Source: Robiginitomaculum sp.
GTDB taxonomy: Bacteria > Pseudomonadota > Alphaproteobacteria > Caulobacterales > Maricaulaceae
Assembly (NCBI GenBank): GCA_021776525.1
Contig: JAJFFT010000006.1
Coordinates: 248,001-312,000 of the forward strand
Length of the DNA: 64,000 nucleotides
Direction: 5' to 3'
The notes under the pieces were generated by a model that did not search any database, was not told where the DNA came from, and worked only from the letters and a program-made list of their open reading frames with translations. The position numbers were made by a program, and so were the translations under genes. This document shows, in pieces, positions 1-8,542 of the stretch (position 1 is its first letter; every line of letters begins with the position of its first letter).

Positions 1-2284
1 TCAGATAAGCATCCAGTTCGGCCACAGCCTTGACGGACAGTTCGGGGGCTTTCAAGACGGGCCAGTAAATAAACGAAAATACCGACAGATCGTCCAACGC
101 CGGATTTACACCAACTGGTGCAGCAGGCTCGACCGTGGTGCGTTGGTTCAAGGTATAAGACAGGCCAAACAGGCCCGCTTTACTCATCTCATCAACACGG
201 CCATTGCCGGTCAGTACATAAGCCAATTGCGTTGATTGCGCTGCCTGCAATGCCTTGGATAAAGCCTCATCAGCGCGAGTGTGTGATGGCGTTATCGTCC
301 CCAACACCACGGCCCCGGTCAGTATCAGTGCCACAGAAGAACGCCCCGGCACCAATTTGCGCAATGTACGCAAGCGCCCGGCCAACCATAATGCGGCAAG
401 TCCGTCTGCAAACAATAAAATCAATGCCGCCAGAATAAGCGGGGCTTTGAACGACAGGCTGGCCGCCCCCGCATCACCCATCATCACCACCCCCAAAGGC
501 GGCGCGGGAAGCGGTGTTACGGCGCCGCCATCACGGCCCAGATTAAGGGCGCGGGTCAATGGACCGTTGCGATAAAGGCCGGGGGGGTGCTGCGCGGTAA
601 TGGCCACCGTGGCAAAGTCGGTTTGGGGGGGCAAAAACGGTGCTGCACCGTCAACATCACCAAGTGCGCCATTGGCGCTGAGCACATCAACCAGTTCCCA
701 ACTGCCGTCCTGTACAACATTTTGCCCGGTGGCCCGACCATGAGCATAGGCAAGCGTGCGCTCCAGCATGGCCTCAAACAGGCCCGAAAGCGGCAGGTCA
801 GACCAGTCCGGGGCCGCCGTAACGTGAAACAAAACAATGCGGCCCGCACCACGCACTGCGGAGCTGACCAGCGGTGTTCCATCCTGCAAACGCGCCCAGA
901 CCCGATCGTTCAGGGCCGCATCAGGCAAGGCCAGAACCTGACGGCGCACCGCCGCATCCTCACCATCGGATAAACCAAAAAACGGACTGGTCCGTGCAAA
1001 AGGCGCCAACGCCTGAGGGACCTCCCAGCCAAACGCCCCGCCCATCAGACGACCACCAGCGCGTAAATTGACCGGCACCAGCGCATCGGCACTGGCCGCC
1101 AGACGCGGACCGGCAAACCGGATCAGCAACCCGCCAGCTTTGATAAAATCATCCAGCCTGACCAGTTCTTCGGCTGTTGGCTGAGCCTGATCGATCAGCA
1201 CCAATACGGCCGGGTTTTGTTCCAGTAAGGTCTCAAGATCACCGCGCACAATCTCGCCATGCGGGGCCAATGCCTTGCCCAGATAATAATAACCCGACAA
1301 CAAGGGTTGCCGGTCTATATCCCCGCCCGGCGTAATCAGTCCCACCATCGGGCGCACCCAGCCACCATCAAAAACCCAGCTGGTCCCGGCAGAGGGAACA
1401 CCCCGCACCTGCAAAAGCTTAAGACGATTGCGCAAGGTCAACGGCAGTTCGATTTGCCCGGATGCCATGATTTCGCCCGGCGCAAAACGCACGTCAATCT
1501 GCGCCATGACTGAGCCGTCATCATCAATGGCCTGCACGGCCACATTTTTTTCCGCATCAGCGCCGGCCCTGTGCAAGGTGACATCCAGTCCGGCAGGCCG
1601 GGTTACAGGTGGACCAATGGCTAACGGCGCGGCCCCTTGGCCCGGCGTATAGACCTGAATTGAATTGAGCTTCGCCAGAGCATCCATAAATGCGCGGGCA
1701 TGGCCGTGATCCAGCCCGTCGCTGAGCCATATGATCGTGGTATCGTCTGGCAAACCACCGGCATCATCAAGGGCGCTGATCTGTGCCAGCGCAACAAGCC
1801 GGGTTGGTGCCCAGGATCTGGCGCTGTGGTCATTGATCTGGCGGCGGATTAAAGCCCGCGCCGAAAACCGCAGCGTCGCATCTGAACTGTTCGCGTCAGC
1901 GGTAAATATCACGGCGGCGCTTTTTGTACTTGTATTGATCAGGCCCAGCGCAGTTTTTTGCGTTTGTGACCAATGGGGTGCACTGGCCCAGCCATCATCA
2001 ACGATCAGCAATAACGGCCCGTCGCCCACATCGCCCCCGCGCGGCACCCATATCGGCGAGGCCAGAGCCAGAATAATAAACAGGGCGATGCACAGCCGCA
2101 AAAGACGCAACCAGAGCGGTGCTGAATCAGGCGTTTCTTCTTCATCCTGTAATTCACGCAACAGGCTGAGGGGCGGAAAAATAGCCCGCAAGGGCGCTGG
2201 CGGCGTGGCCCGCAATAACAACCATAAGAGCGGCAGGGCGATCAGTGCCACAAGCGCCAGAGGGGTTAGAAACTGCATCCCCAT
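1..2284 (-). CDS. BatA/DUF4159-type membrane protein (3' end outside window)
   Basis: This is the third gene of a leftward MoxR-DUF58-DUF4159 operon. Its ATG at 2284 shares one base with the TGA of the DUF58 gene. The visible 761 codons begin with a hydrophobic helix (about residues 7-24) and a second one (about 58-79), the usual N-terminal pair of the BatA-like family, followed by a vWA-like stretch. At the left edge the protein reads LDDLSVFSFIYWPV and then LDAYL, which resembles the start of the C-terminal DUF4159 domain. The stop codon and most of that domain lie beyond base 1. Full-length relatives are around 900 residues, which fits. The family is linked to MoxR-assisted assembly or stress functions in the envelope, but the exact role is unknown. 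The gene is intact as far as visible. Confidence 0.85.
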   Translation of the reverse strand, partial: MGMQFLTPLALVALIALPLLWLLLRATPPAPLRAIFPPLSLLRELQDEEETPDSAPLWLRLLRLCIALFIILALASPIWVPRGGDVGDGPLLLIVDDGWASAPHWSQTQKTALGLINTSTKSAAVIFTADANSSDATLRFSARALIRRQINDHSARSWAPTRLVALAQISALDDAGGLPDDTTIIWLSDGLDHGHARAFMDALAKLNSIQVYTPGQGAAPLAIGPPVTRPAGLDVTLHRAGADAEKNVAVQAIDDDGSVMAQIDVRFAPGEIMASGQIELPLTLRNRLKLLQVRGVPSAGTSWVFDGGWVRPMVGLITPGGDIDRQPLLSGYYYLGKALAPHGEIVRGDLETLLEQNPAVLVLIDQAQPTAEELVRLDDFIKAGGLLIRFAGPRLAASADALVPVNLRAGGRLMGGAFGWEVPQALAPFARTSPFFGLSDGEDAAVRRQVLALPDAALNDRVWARLQDGTPLVSSAVRGAGRIVLFHVTAAPDWSDLPLSGLFEAMLERTLAYAHGRATGQNVVQDGSWELVDVLSANGALGDVDGAAPFLPPQTDFATVAITAQHPPGLYRNGPLTRALNLGRDGGAVTPLPAPPLGVVMMGDAGAASLSFKAPLILAALILLFADGLAALWLAGRLRTLRKLVPGRSSVALILTGAVVLGTITPSHTRADEALSKALQAAQSTQLAYVLTGNGRVDEMSKAGLFGLSYTLNQRTTVEPAAPVGVNPALDDLSVFSFIYWPVLKAPELSVKAVAELDAYL

Positions 2285-3186
2285 CAGCGCACATCCCCGG
2301 CAATGCTTTGATAGAGTGATAACAAAGCCGGTGCCGCCAGACGGTCATTGCGGTGGCGGATGAATGTCCAGCCCATGGCCCGCGCCAGGGCCGCCATATT
2401 CCCCGTGTTTTGCTCGAAACGTGCGCCATAAGCGGCGGCAATTGACTGAGCGCGGCCGAACAGCACCGGTTCGCGGCCATCGGGATGCGTAAACTCGGTG
2501 CGGCCGGAAAAAGGAAAATCCTCTTCGGCGGCATCATAAACCTGCATTAGGACGCCGGACACACCGGCGGCCTTAAAGGCGCTCAAGCGATCCTGCCAAA
2601 CGGGCGCGCCTTCATAAAAATCAGAAATAACCACCGCCTTTGGCTGGCCCAAAAGGGCCACAGCCCGCAGGGCATCAGGGTCTGAAGAGTGCATAATCAG
2701 CTTGCGCCCAGCCTGTTCCAGCCCGCCGCGCCCATGAACCGGGCGCTGCATCTGACCTGCCACACCGACGCGTTCGCCGCCATTGATCAGAGCAATAGCC
2801 AAGGCGGTCAGCAACACTGAAGCGCGATCACGTTTCAATGCCAAGGCCGCATCCGATGACCAGCTGAACCCCGGCCTGCCATCACGCCACAACCAGACAG
2901 TCTGGGCCGCCTCCCACTCGGTTTCGCGCACAAAAAGATTGTCAGAGCGCGCCGAACGCCGCCAGTCAATGGCGCTGTGCGGGTCTTCATGACGGGCCCG
3001 CCGAAATTGCCAAAACGTCTCGCCGGGGCCAGCCTTTCGCCGCCCGTGCAAACCATGAGCCAGCGAAGTTGCCAGTTTTTTTGCCTCAGCAAGCAAAGCC
3101 GGAAAACGCGCCGCCAAATCCTCGGCATCATGACGGTTGGCCGCAAATTGCGTACGTGTGGCAGAACGAAGACCCGGACGCAGCAT
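2284..3186 (-). CDS. DUF58 domain protein
   Basis: A 300-residue protein of the DUF58 family. It shows the characteristic region FRRARHEDPHSAIDWRRSAR (residues 61-80), followed by a vWA-like C-terminal half. DUF58 proteins are almost always encoded with a MoxR AAA+ ATPase and are thought to be its client or adaptor in assembling metal-dependent or membrane complexes. Here the gene starts 4 bases after the moxR stop codon and its own TGA overlaps the next ATG by one base, so the three genes are almost certainly co-transcribed. There is no signal peptide, suggesting a cytoplasmic location. The substrate cannot be inferred. Confidence 0.88.
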   Translation of the reverse strand: MLRPGLRSATRTQFAANRHDAEDLAARFPALLAEAKKLATSLAHGLHGRRKAGPGETFWQFRRARHEDPHSAIDWRRSARSDNLFVRETEWEAAQTVWLWRDGRPGFSWSSDAALALKRDRASVLLTALAIALINGGERVGVAGQMQRPVHGRGGLEQAGRKLIMHSSDPDALRAVALLGQPKAVVISDFYEGAPVWQDRLSAFKAAGVSGVLMQVYDAAEEDFPFSGRTEFTHPDGREPVLFGRAQSIAAAYGARFEQNTGNMAALARAMGWTFIRHRNDRLAAPALLSLYQSIAGDVR

Positions 3187-3190
3187 TGGC

Positions 3191-4186
3191 TCAGGCGATC
3201 TCTTTGATCAGACGATCAATCAGGTCTGGTAAGGACAACCCATCAGCACGAGCTGCAAAAGAAAGCGCCATACGGTGTTTCAGAACCGGTGCCGCCAGCG
3301 CACAGACATCGTCAACGCTGGGGGCCAGACGGCCCTGCAACAAGGCCCGCGCCCGAACACCCAGCATCAAGGCCTGCCCTGCACGGGGCCCCGGCCCCCA
3401 TGACACGCCATCCTTCACTGCATCCAGTGAGGTCTGGTCCGGACGACCAAGACGCACCAATGTCACAATGGCGTTCAGGGTTTTTTCGCCCACTGGCATC
3501 TGGCGCACCAGATCCTGCAAGCCCAACAGGTCTTTGGCATTGAGGACGGTCGTTGGGACACTTTCCCGAACCCCGGTGGTGGCCAACAAAATCTCGCGCT
3601 CATGCGCTTCATCGGGATAATCAATATCTATCTGGAACAAAAACCGGTCCAATTGCGCCTCAGGCAAAGGATAAGTGCCCTCTTGCTCGATCGGGTTCTG
3701 GGTGGCCAGAACATGAAATGGTTTGGGCAGGTCATGGGCCACGCCGGCAATGGTCACCTGGTGTTCCTGCATCGCCTGCAAAAGCGCCGATTGTGTGCGT
3801 GGACTGGCCCGATTGATCTCGTCGGACATCAAAAGCTGGCAAAATACCGGCCCCGGCAGGAAGCGAAAATGACGTTTTCCAGCCTCGTCTTCTTCAAGAA
3901 CCTCGGCCCCCAGAATGTCGGCTGGCATCAGGTCAGGCGTAAACTGAATGCGTTTTTCATCCAACCCGGTGACCGTGGCAATGGTTTCTACAAGCCGGGT
4001 TTTGGCCAGCCCTGGCGCCCCGACCAGCAAGGCATGACCACCGCATAAAAGCGCATTTAAAGCCAAATCAATGACCGCATCCTGGCCCAGGATTACCTTG
4101 CCAATGGCGGCCTTGGCCTGTTGCAGGGTTGTAATAGCGGTGTTGGCGCGCTCGACGATGTCTTGGGAATTGCTGGTATCAGGCAT
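3191..4186 (-). CDS. MoxR family AAA+ ATPase
   Basis: A 331-residue AAA+ ATPase of the MoxR family. The Walker A motif is GAPGLAKT at residues 56-63 and the Walker B/sensor segment is SDEINRAS at 121-128. The C-terminal lid domain ends in the usual short helix. I chose ATG 4186: an upstream extension in the same frame lacks family similarity and would run into the divergent promoter region. The gene leads the operon with DUF58 and DUF4159 and probably acts as a chaperone-like ATPase for those partners. It is divergent from the DUF1285 gene with only 63 bases between the two starts, so both promoters must lie there. Confidence 0.93.
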   Translation of the reverse strand: MPDTSNSQDIVERANTAITTLQQAKAAIGKVILGQDAVIDLALNALLCGGHALLVGAPGLAKTRLVETIATVTGLDEKRIQFTPDLMPADILGAEVLEEDEAGKRHFRFLPGPVFCQLLMSDEINRASPRTQSALLQAMQEHQVTIAGVAHDLPKPFHVLATQNPIEQEGTYPLPEAQLDRFLFQIDIDYPDEAHEREILLATTGVRESVPTTVLNAKDLLGLQDLVRQMPVGEKTLNAIVTLVRLGRPDQTSLDAVKDGVSWGPGPRAGQALMLGVRARALLQGRLAPSVDDVCALAAPVLKHRMALSFAARADGLSLPDLIDRLIKEIA

Positions 4187-4249
4187 TGCATTCAACTTCT
4201 TATGGTTTCTACAATAGGGTTTGGATGACCACCAAACGAAGGCTTCACT

Positions 4250-4840
4250 ATGGGCACGCGCGGCGCCATAAATGTCAATGCCCTGATTGCGGCAGCCCAA
4301 AAAAATGCAGGCGATGGCGGCTTGCCACCCGTACATTTATGGCACCCGGAACAGTGTGCAGACATGGACATTGAAATCCTTCGTGATGGCAGCTGGTATC
4401 ATGATGGCAATCGTATTACCCGGCATTCTCTGGTAAAGTTGTTTTCCACAATATTACGAAAAGATGACGATGGGAGTATTTACCTTGTCACCCCTGTGGA
4501 AAAAGTCCGGGTCCAGGTGCGCTGTGCACCGTTTATCGCCATTGCCTTGGACGCACAGGGCCAGGGTGAGGATCAGGTGCTCTATTTCACCACTAATGTT
4601 GATGACGTGGTCAAATGTGGCCCCCAGCGACCTTTGCGCGTCAAAACAGACCCTAAGACCAGTGAGCCAACACCTTTGGTGATGGTCCGCCACGGGCTTG
4701 AGGCCTTAATCAGCCGATCTGTGTTTTATGAGATGGTTGAGCTGGCCGTTGAGCGCGATCTGGGCGAAGGGCCGCAATTGGGCATATGGAGCGACGGAGC
4801 ATTTTTTGCGCTGGGCCCACCCGGTGTGCACCATGTCTGA
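4250..4840 (+). CDS. DUF1285 domain protein
   Basis: A 196-residue protein with the DUF1285 layout. A segment with DMDIEILRDGSWYHDGNRI near residues 38-56 is followed by IYLVTPVEKVRVQV, typical of this family of small proteobacterial proteins with a two-lobed fold of unknown function. It is the first gene of a rightward operon with a NUDIX hydrolase, a small membrane protein and the CCA-adding enzyme, an arrangement common in Alphaproteobacteria. Its last 8 bases overlap the start of the NUDIX gene. The role is unknown. The constant linkage to the NUDIX and CCA genes hints at a housekeeping function, but this is inference. Confidence 0.88.
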   Translation: MGTRGAINVNALIAAAQKNAGDGGLPPVHLWHPEQCADMDIEILRDGSWYHDGNRITRHSLVKLFSTILRKDDDGSIYLVTPVEKVRVQVRCAPFIAIALDAQGQGEDQVLYFTTNVDDVVKCGPQRPLRVKTDPKTSEPTPLVMVRHGLEALISRSVFYEMVELAVERDLGEGPQLGIWSDGAFFALGPPGVHHV

Positions 4841-5438
4841 TTGGCCCGCACGCCTCAGCCGCATTCTGGATCCCATCGAGCGAGAAAATGATGATGTTAA
4901 ACCAAGGTCAGATTTTGACCTGAACGGGGATATGCCGCGCCAGCCAACACCCATGCGGGCCGCGGTTCTGGTCCCCCTGATTAGGCGGCATGATGGCTGG
5001 CATGTTCTTTTAACCCGGCGCACCGAAGACATGCCCACCCATGCGGGACAAATCGCTTTTCCCGGAGGGCGTGCCGGTGATGAGGAGCACTTGGCCGATG
5101 CAGCAATGCGCGAGTTTGAGGAAGAAACCGGGATCGCCCAGAGCCAGGCCACTCTGTTGGGGCGCTTTGAACGCTATGAAACGGCCAGCGGCTTTAACAT
5201 CACACCATTTGTGGCCCATGTTGAGACACCCTTCACCCCAAAGCCTGACCCACGCGAAGTTGAAGAGGTCTTTGAGGTCCCCTTTGACTTTTTGATGGAT
5301 GAAAACAATCACCAGCGGCAATCCCTGCAATGGCAGGGAAAAAAGCGGTATTTTTACGCCATGCCATGGAATGACTATTTCATCTGGGGGGCAACCGCGG
5401 GTATGCTGCGGGCGTTGGCCTTGCGATTACAGGCCTGA
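4833..5438 (+). CDS. NUDIX hydrolase, probable CoA pyrophosphatase
   Basis: A 201-residue NUDIX hydrolase. The Nudix box is complete: it begins at the glycines of FPGGRAGDEE and ends with REFEEETGI, supplying the metal-binding glutamates. Just before it, LLTRRTEDMPTHAGQIAFPG matches the signature that distinguishes coenzyme A pyrophosphatases (YeaB/NUDT7 type). The likely reaction is hydrolysis of CoA to 3',5'-ADP and phosphopantetheine. I chose ATG 4833, which overlaps the DUF1285 stop by 8 bases, because the upstream extension has no family similarity. The gene lies in the operon ending with the CCA-adding enzyme. Substrate assignment is from motif only. Confidence 0.88.
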   Translation: MSDWPARLSRILDPIERENDDVKPRSDFDLNGDMPRQPTPMRAAVLVPLIRRHDGWHVLLTRRTEDMPTHAGQIAFPGGRAGDEEHLADAAMREFEEETGIAQSQATLLGRFERYETASGFNITPFVAHVETPFTPKPDPREVEEVFEVPFDFLMDENNHQRQSLQWQGKKRYFYAMPWNDYFIWGATAGMLRALALRLQA

Positions 5439-5457
5439 CGAAAAGGAAGACACATCC

Positions 5458-5802
5458 ATGGCACGTATGACTTTATTAGAGATTTTTCTCTTTAGCCTGC
5501 CGTTTGCGCTATTTTTTCTCTATCGGACCTTCATTTTGAAACACCGCCGCACCGATGGCGAGGCTTTTGACCCGACCCCGTATCATAAACTCTTTATAAT
5601 GGGCGGTGTGCTGGCCCTGTCCGCCTTTATATTTCTGGCGCTTAATCACAAAACTTTTCGCGAAGGTGAATATATTCCAGCGCATTTAGAAAACGGCAAG
5701 GTAGTTCGGGGGATATTCGTTGAGCAAGAAAAATCAGAGCTAACCCCCGACACGAGCACCAATAATGAGCCAGCCAACACATCTCGACCTAAAGCAGACT
5801 AA
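5458..5802 (+). CDS. small membrane protein, DUF6111-like
   Basis: A 114-residue protein with two hydrophobic segments (about residues 5-24 and 44-62) and a short polar C-terminal tail. It lies 19 bases after the NUDIX gene and overlaps the CCA gene by 38 bases. Size, topology and position (NUDIX - small membrane protein - CCA nucleotidyltransferase) match the alphaproteobacterial DUF6111 family, whose function is unknown. The start ATG at 5458 is preceded by AAAGGAAG. The assignment rests on context and general pattern rather than on a catalytic motif. Confidence 0.75.
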   Translation: MARMTLLEIFLFSLPFALFFLYRTFILKHRRTDGEAFDPTPYHKLFIMGGVLALSAFIFLALNHKTFREGEYIPAHLENGKVVRGIFVEQEKSELTPDTSTNNEPANTSRPKAD

Positions 5803-7024
5803 ATGGATGAACACCCCGGCCACCCGGCAAGTGGTTCAGGCCTTAACCGACGCCAAACCGGACTGTGTGCGTTTTGTTGGCGGTTGTGTACGCAACACCC
5901 TGATGGATCGCCCGGCCGATGATGTGGATATGGCCACACAATTGGAACCGGATGCGGTGATCGCCGCCCTGAAAAAAGCGGACATTCATGTGGTGCCGAC
6001 CGGCCTGGCCCATGGCACCGTCTCCGCGATTGTCGGCGGAAAACCCTTCGAGATCACCACATTACGCAAAGACGTGGCCACTGATGGCCGCCATGCCGAG
6101 GTGGTTTTCACCACCGATTGGGAAGAAGACTCAGCGCGCCGCGACTTTCGTTTCAATGCCATTTATGCCGACCCGACCGACGGGGCGCTGTACGACCCGC
6201 AAGACGGCATCAAGGACGCGCTGGCCGGCCATGTGGCCTTTGTCGGCGATCCGGACACCCGTATCCGCGAAGATTATTTGCGCATATTGCGGTTCTTCCG
6301 TTTCTTTGCCTGGTATGGCGAAGTGCGCCCGGACCGCGACAGCGTCAAAGCCTGCGCCCGTCTGAAAGACGGTATGGGCAAACTGTCTGCAGAACGGGTC
6401 TGGAAAGAACTGAAAAAACTGCTCAGCGCCCCGGACCCATCCAAGTCGCTGCGCTGGATGCGCACCGCCGAGGCCCTGCAGGTTATTTTGCCAGAAAGCA
6501 TTCATGTGGACCGGGCATGCGCCTTTATTGCGCTGGAAAAGGAAATGGGCTGGGCGCCCGATCCAGTGTTACGGCTGATGGCCATGGTCGATGCCAGGCG
6601 CTGGTCTGTGATTGCCAAACGCCTGAAGCTGTCCAATAAGGAAAAAAACCGCATGAAAGCCTGGTTTGATGCCGGCGAGGTTGATCCGGGTGAAGACTAT
6701 ATGGATGTTTCGCGGCGGTTTTACCGCAAGATTGTCTCAGGCTATGTGGACGCCGCCAAAATTGCTATGGGCACGCTTTTTGATCGCGACCGGCGCAATG
6801 TGCAGGACCTGATGGAATTTGCTGACGAATGGGAACGCCCGGTGTTTCCGGTCAGCGCCAAGAACCTGATGGATGAAGGCTATACCGAAGGCCGCGAGCT
6901 GGGCGATATTTTATGGGACATGGAAGACGAATGGATCGCCTCAGGCTTTGCCCTTTCGACTTCGGAATTGATCGCCAAAATCGGTAATTTTGGCACGGGC
7001 GGCAAATCCGGCGGACAGGGGTAA
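5765..7024 (+). CDS. CCA tRNA nucleotidyltransferase
   Basis: This enzyme adds or repairs the 3'-terminal CCA of tRNAs using CTP and ATP. The 419-residue protein has the class II polymerase-beta head: GGCVRNTLM at residues 39-47, the metal-binding DVD at 53-55, then RRDFRFNA and the RNA/ADP-binding region. No HD domain is obvious, as in most alphaproteobacterial forms. The ATG at 5765 overlaps the preceding gene; a second ATG at 5807 is possible, but the upstream start keeps conserved N-terminal residues. The last 15 bases belong to a 27-bp sequence that recurs at 8516-8542, beyond an apparently inserted module. Confidence 0.92.
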   Translation: MSQPTHLDLKQTKWMNTPATRQVVQALTDAKPDCVRFVGGCVRNTLMDRPADDVDMATQLEPDAVIAALKKADIHVVPTGLAHGTVSAIVGGKPFEITTLRKDVATDGRHAEVVFTTDWEEDSARRDFRFNAIYADPTDGALYDPQDGIKDALAGHVAFVGDPDTRIREDYLRILRFFRFFAWYGEVRPDRDSVKACARLKDGMGKLSAERVWKELKKLLSAPDPSKSLRWMRTAEALQVILPESIHVDRACAFIALEKEMGWAPDPVLRLMAMVDARRWSVIAKRLKLSNKEKNRMKAWFDAGEVDPGEDYMDVSRRFYRKIVSGYVDAAKIAMGTLFDRDRRNVQDLMEFADEWERPVFPVSAKNLMDEGYTEGRELGDILWDMEDEWIASGFALSTSELIAKIGNFGTGGKSGGQG

Positions 7025-7036
7025 TTATTGGCTGCA
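7010..7036. repeat. 27-bp direct repeat, left copy
   Basis: The 27 bases from GGCGGACAGGGGTAATTA onwards spell the end of the CCA gene, its TAA stop and 12 bases downstream. They match 8516-8542 at 24 of 27 positions in the same orientation. The two copies bracket the DUF4145/BrnTA module. I read them as a duplicated gene junction left by insertion or recombination. Confidence 0.7.
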
Positions 7037-7065
7037 ACGCTCAGCTCTTAGATAGACCTTGACCC

Positions 7066-7133
7066 GTGTCATCCCGGACTTGATCCGGGATCCATAATGA
7101 CTCACCACTGGACCCCGGCCTTCGCCGGGGCGA
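7066..7133. repeat. dispersed double-hairpin repeat, also a likely bidirectional terminator
   Basis: Two perfect inverted repeats occur here: ATCCCGGA / TCCGGGAT at 7071-7091, and CCCCGGC / GCCGGGG at 7113-7130 with a CTTC loop. The ends GTC and GAC also pair, so the whole unit is roughly symmetric. The wording (GTCATCCCGG...CCGGGGCGAC) is that of a dispersed intergenic repeat frequent in several alphaproteobacterial genomes. It lies between convergent genes and could stop transcription from both sides. Only one copy is present in this window. Confidence 0.75.
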
Positions 7134-7158
7134 CTAAGTATTTGTTTCAAGGTATTGT

Positions 7159-7935
7159 TTAACTATCCATATCATTATCAGTAGTATTCAAAATAGGCGG
7201 ATTGCCTTCTTTTTTTGCAGCTCTCTTTTGATCCAATTTCGCGCTGGTTAATGCCTTTGCCCGTTCCGCACGTGCTTTTCGTTTGTGACGTCCAACATAC
7301 CAATCGGTAATGAGTGTCTCTATAAGCTCAACAAGCAACTCTGCTTCATTTGGCTCAACTTCAATAATTAGATCAACGTCTTTTTCCATATGGGCACCGA
7401 TATTGCCGACTGAGCGAATAGCGTCAATTCCGCTCCACGTATCTGGGTCACATTTATCTTCTATGCACTTTAACTCAGCCCCAAGCTTGCCGCGCTTACC
7501 TTTAGGCAGTTCCCAAAAATCTCTGACTATGCCTTGTAAACAACGCCTTGAGAGGGCGGCTGAGGCTTTAGGGCTATCATTTAATATGAGACAAGCTTCT
7601 TTGTAATCTTGCCTGATTGCTTCTGGAACATAGTCTGGAAATTGTTTTGCTTTCGACCTTGGTAGAAGATTCCATGAGGTAATTTTATTGCCTATGGAGG
7701 TGCTCTTGTAGCCTGGTGGTAACGGCTTAATACTATTGCTTTTATGCATATCAGCGAACAGCGTTAATTCGTTGCAATTTTGGTTTGGACACCCAATAGC
7801 AGTCAACTTTATTGAAACCCTTTTATTTTCTTCTGCATTGGTTTCAATATGAGATGTTTGCGTCCAATGATTTGGTCCAGTAATTGTCGTTGGCTGTTCA
7901 CAATACGGACATGTCCAATTGAAAATTATACTCAT
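7159..7935 (-). CDS. DUF4145 domain protein with N-terminal zinc ribbon
   Basis: A 258-residue protein. The N-terminus carries CPYC (near residue 9) and a later CPNQNC, a probable zinc ribbon. The C-terminal half, with SPKASAALSRRCLQGIVRDF and SVGNIGAHMEKD, is the DUF4145 domain, which is also found in restriction enzymes and other defence-associated proteins. I chose ATG 7935 because the longer frame overlaps brnA and has no domain similarity. The gene is clearly AT-richer than its neighbours and lies directly downstream of the BrnT/BrnA pair inside the direct-repeat-bracketed module. A horizontal origin is likely. A nucleic-acid or defence role is inference only. Confidence 0.8.
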   Translation of the reverse strand: MSIIFNWTCPYCEQPTTITGPNHWTQTSHIETNAEENKRVSIKLTAIGCPNQNCNELTLFADMHKSNSIKPLPPGYKSTSIGNKITSWNLLPRSKAKQFPDYVPEAIRQDYKEACLILNDSPKASAALSRRCLQGIVRDFWELPKGKRGKLGAELKCIEDKCDPDTWSGIDAIRSVGNIGAHMEKDVDLIIEVEPNEAELLVELIETLITDWYVGRHKRKARAERAKALTSAKLDQKRAAKKEGNPPILNTTDNDMDS

Positions 7936-7957
7936 TATTTGCCTCTTTACAAAATAA

Positions 7958-8221
7958 TCACCCCGCCTTATGCGCTTCGACATAAGCACGCAGCACCGCA
8001 TTGATGCGGCTTTGATAACCCTTGTCTTTTTGGGCGCGAAACCATTCGAGAATATCTTTATCGAGACGAATGGAGACTTTTTCCTTGCCCTCGGGCATGA
8101 CAAGGCGTGCGTTTTTCCAAAACTCTACGCCCAGTTCAGGGCCGTCACTATGGTCAATTTGATCATCCGGCAGAGCCGCCAGCTCTTCAAGAGATAATTC
8201 CTTTTTGTAATGCTGTGTCAT
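7958..8221 (-). CDS. brnA: BrnA family antitoxin
   Basis: An 87-residue antitoxin with the C-terminal ribbon-helix-helix core KVSIRLDKDILEWFRAQ followed by GYQSRINAVLRAYVEAH, the hallmark of the BrnA family. BrnA binds BrnT, neutralises its ribonuclease activity and represses the operon through the RHH domain. It overlaps the end of the brnT gene by 35 bases, and toxin before antitoxin is the normal BrnTA order. The ATG at 8221 is used here; another in-frame start lies at 8236. It lies 22 bases upstream of the DUF4145 gene, so the three may form one operon. Confidence 0.9.
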   Translation of the reverse strand: MTQHYKKELSLEELAALPDDQIDHSDGPELGVEFWKNARLVMPEGKEKVSIRLDKDILEWFRAQKDKGYQSRINAVLRAYVEAHKAG

Positions 8222-8477
8222 ACATTCTCCTTTCAACCTTGGTTGCAGGGCGTGCGGATATTATCCGGCACACGCCATCCCGATCCGTATGGATCACCAC
8301 CAGCACTGCAACGGCCCCAATAATTCCGATACTGTTTTGACGCAGTTCCCCATAGTCGAACCGATCATCAATTCCGGTCAGAACGGGATTATCAAAAATA
8401 CCCTTGGCGCGTTCAAAGCCAATGCCGTGTTTGGCTATATTAGATTCGTTCTTACGCGCATCCCATTCAAACTTCAT
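8187..8477 (-). CDS. brnT: BrnT family ribonuclease toxin
   Basis: A 96-residue toxin of the BrnT family (RelE-like fold). The N-terminus MKFEWDARKNESNIAKHGI is the family signature, followed by the central YGELRQNSIG and the C-terminal IISARPATKVERRMYD, which holds conserved Arg/Glu residues. BrnT cleaves RNA and arrests growth when BrnA is absent. It is the first gene of the leftward brnT-brnA pair. Its start lies about 40 bases from the right copy of the direct repeat, so the promoter must be inside or close to that repeat. The gene looks intact, so the module is probably functional. Confidence 0.92.
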   Translation of the reverse strand: MKFEWDARKNESNIAKHGIGFERAKGIFDNPVLTGIDDRFDYGELRQNSIGIIGAVAVLVVIHTDRDGVCRIISARPATKVERRMYDTALQKGIIS

Positions 8478-8515
8478 GCATTATTGTGCATGCAAATGTC
8501 CATACAGTCAAGTTT

Positions 8516-8542
8516 GGCGGACAAGGGTAATTACTGACTGCA
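8516..8542. repeat. 27-bp direct repeat, right copy
   Basis: The sequence beginning GGCGGACAAGGGTAATTA matches 7010-7036 with three substitutions. Here it includes the stop codon and last three codons of the leftward secreted-protein gene. If the 1.48-kb interval between the copies were removed, the CCA gene and this gene would meet tail to tail with adjacent stop codons, a natural ancestral arrangement. Confidence 0.7.
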
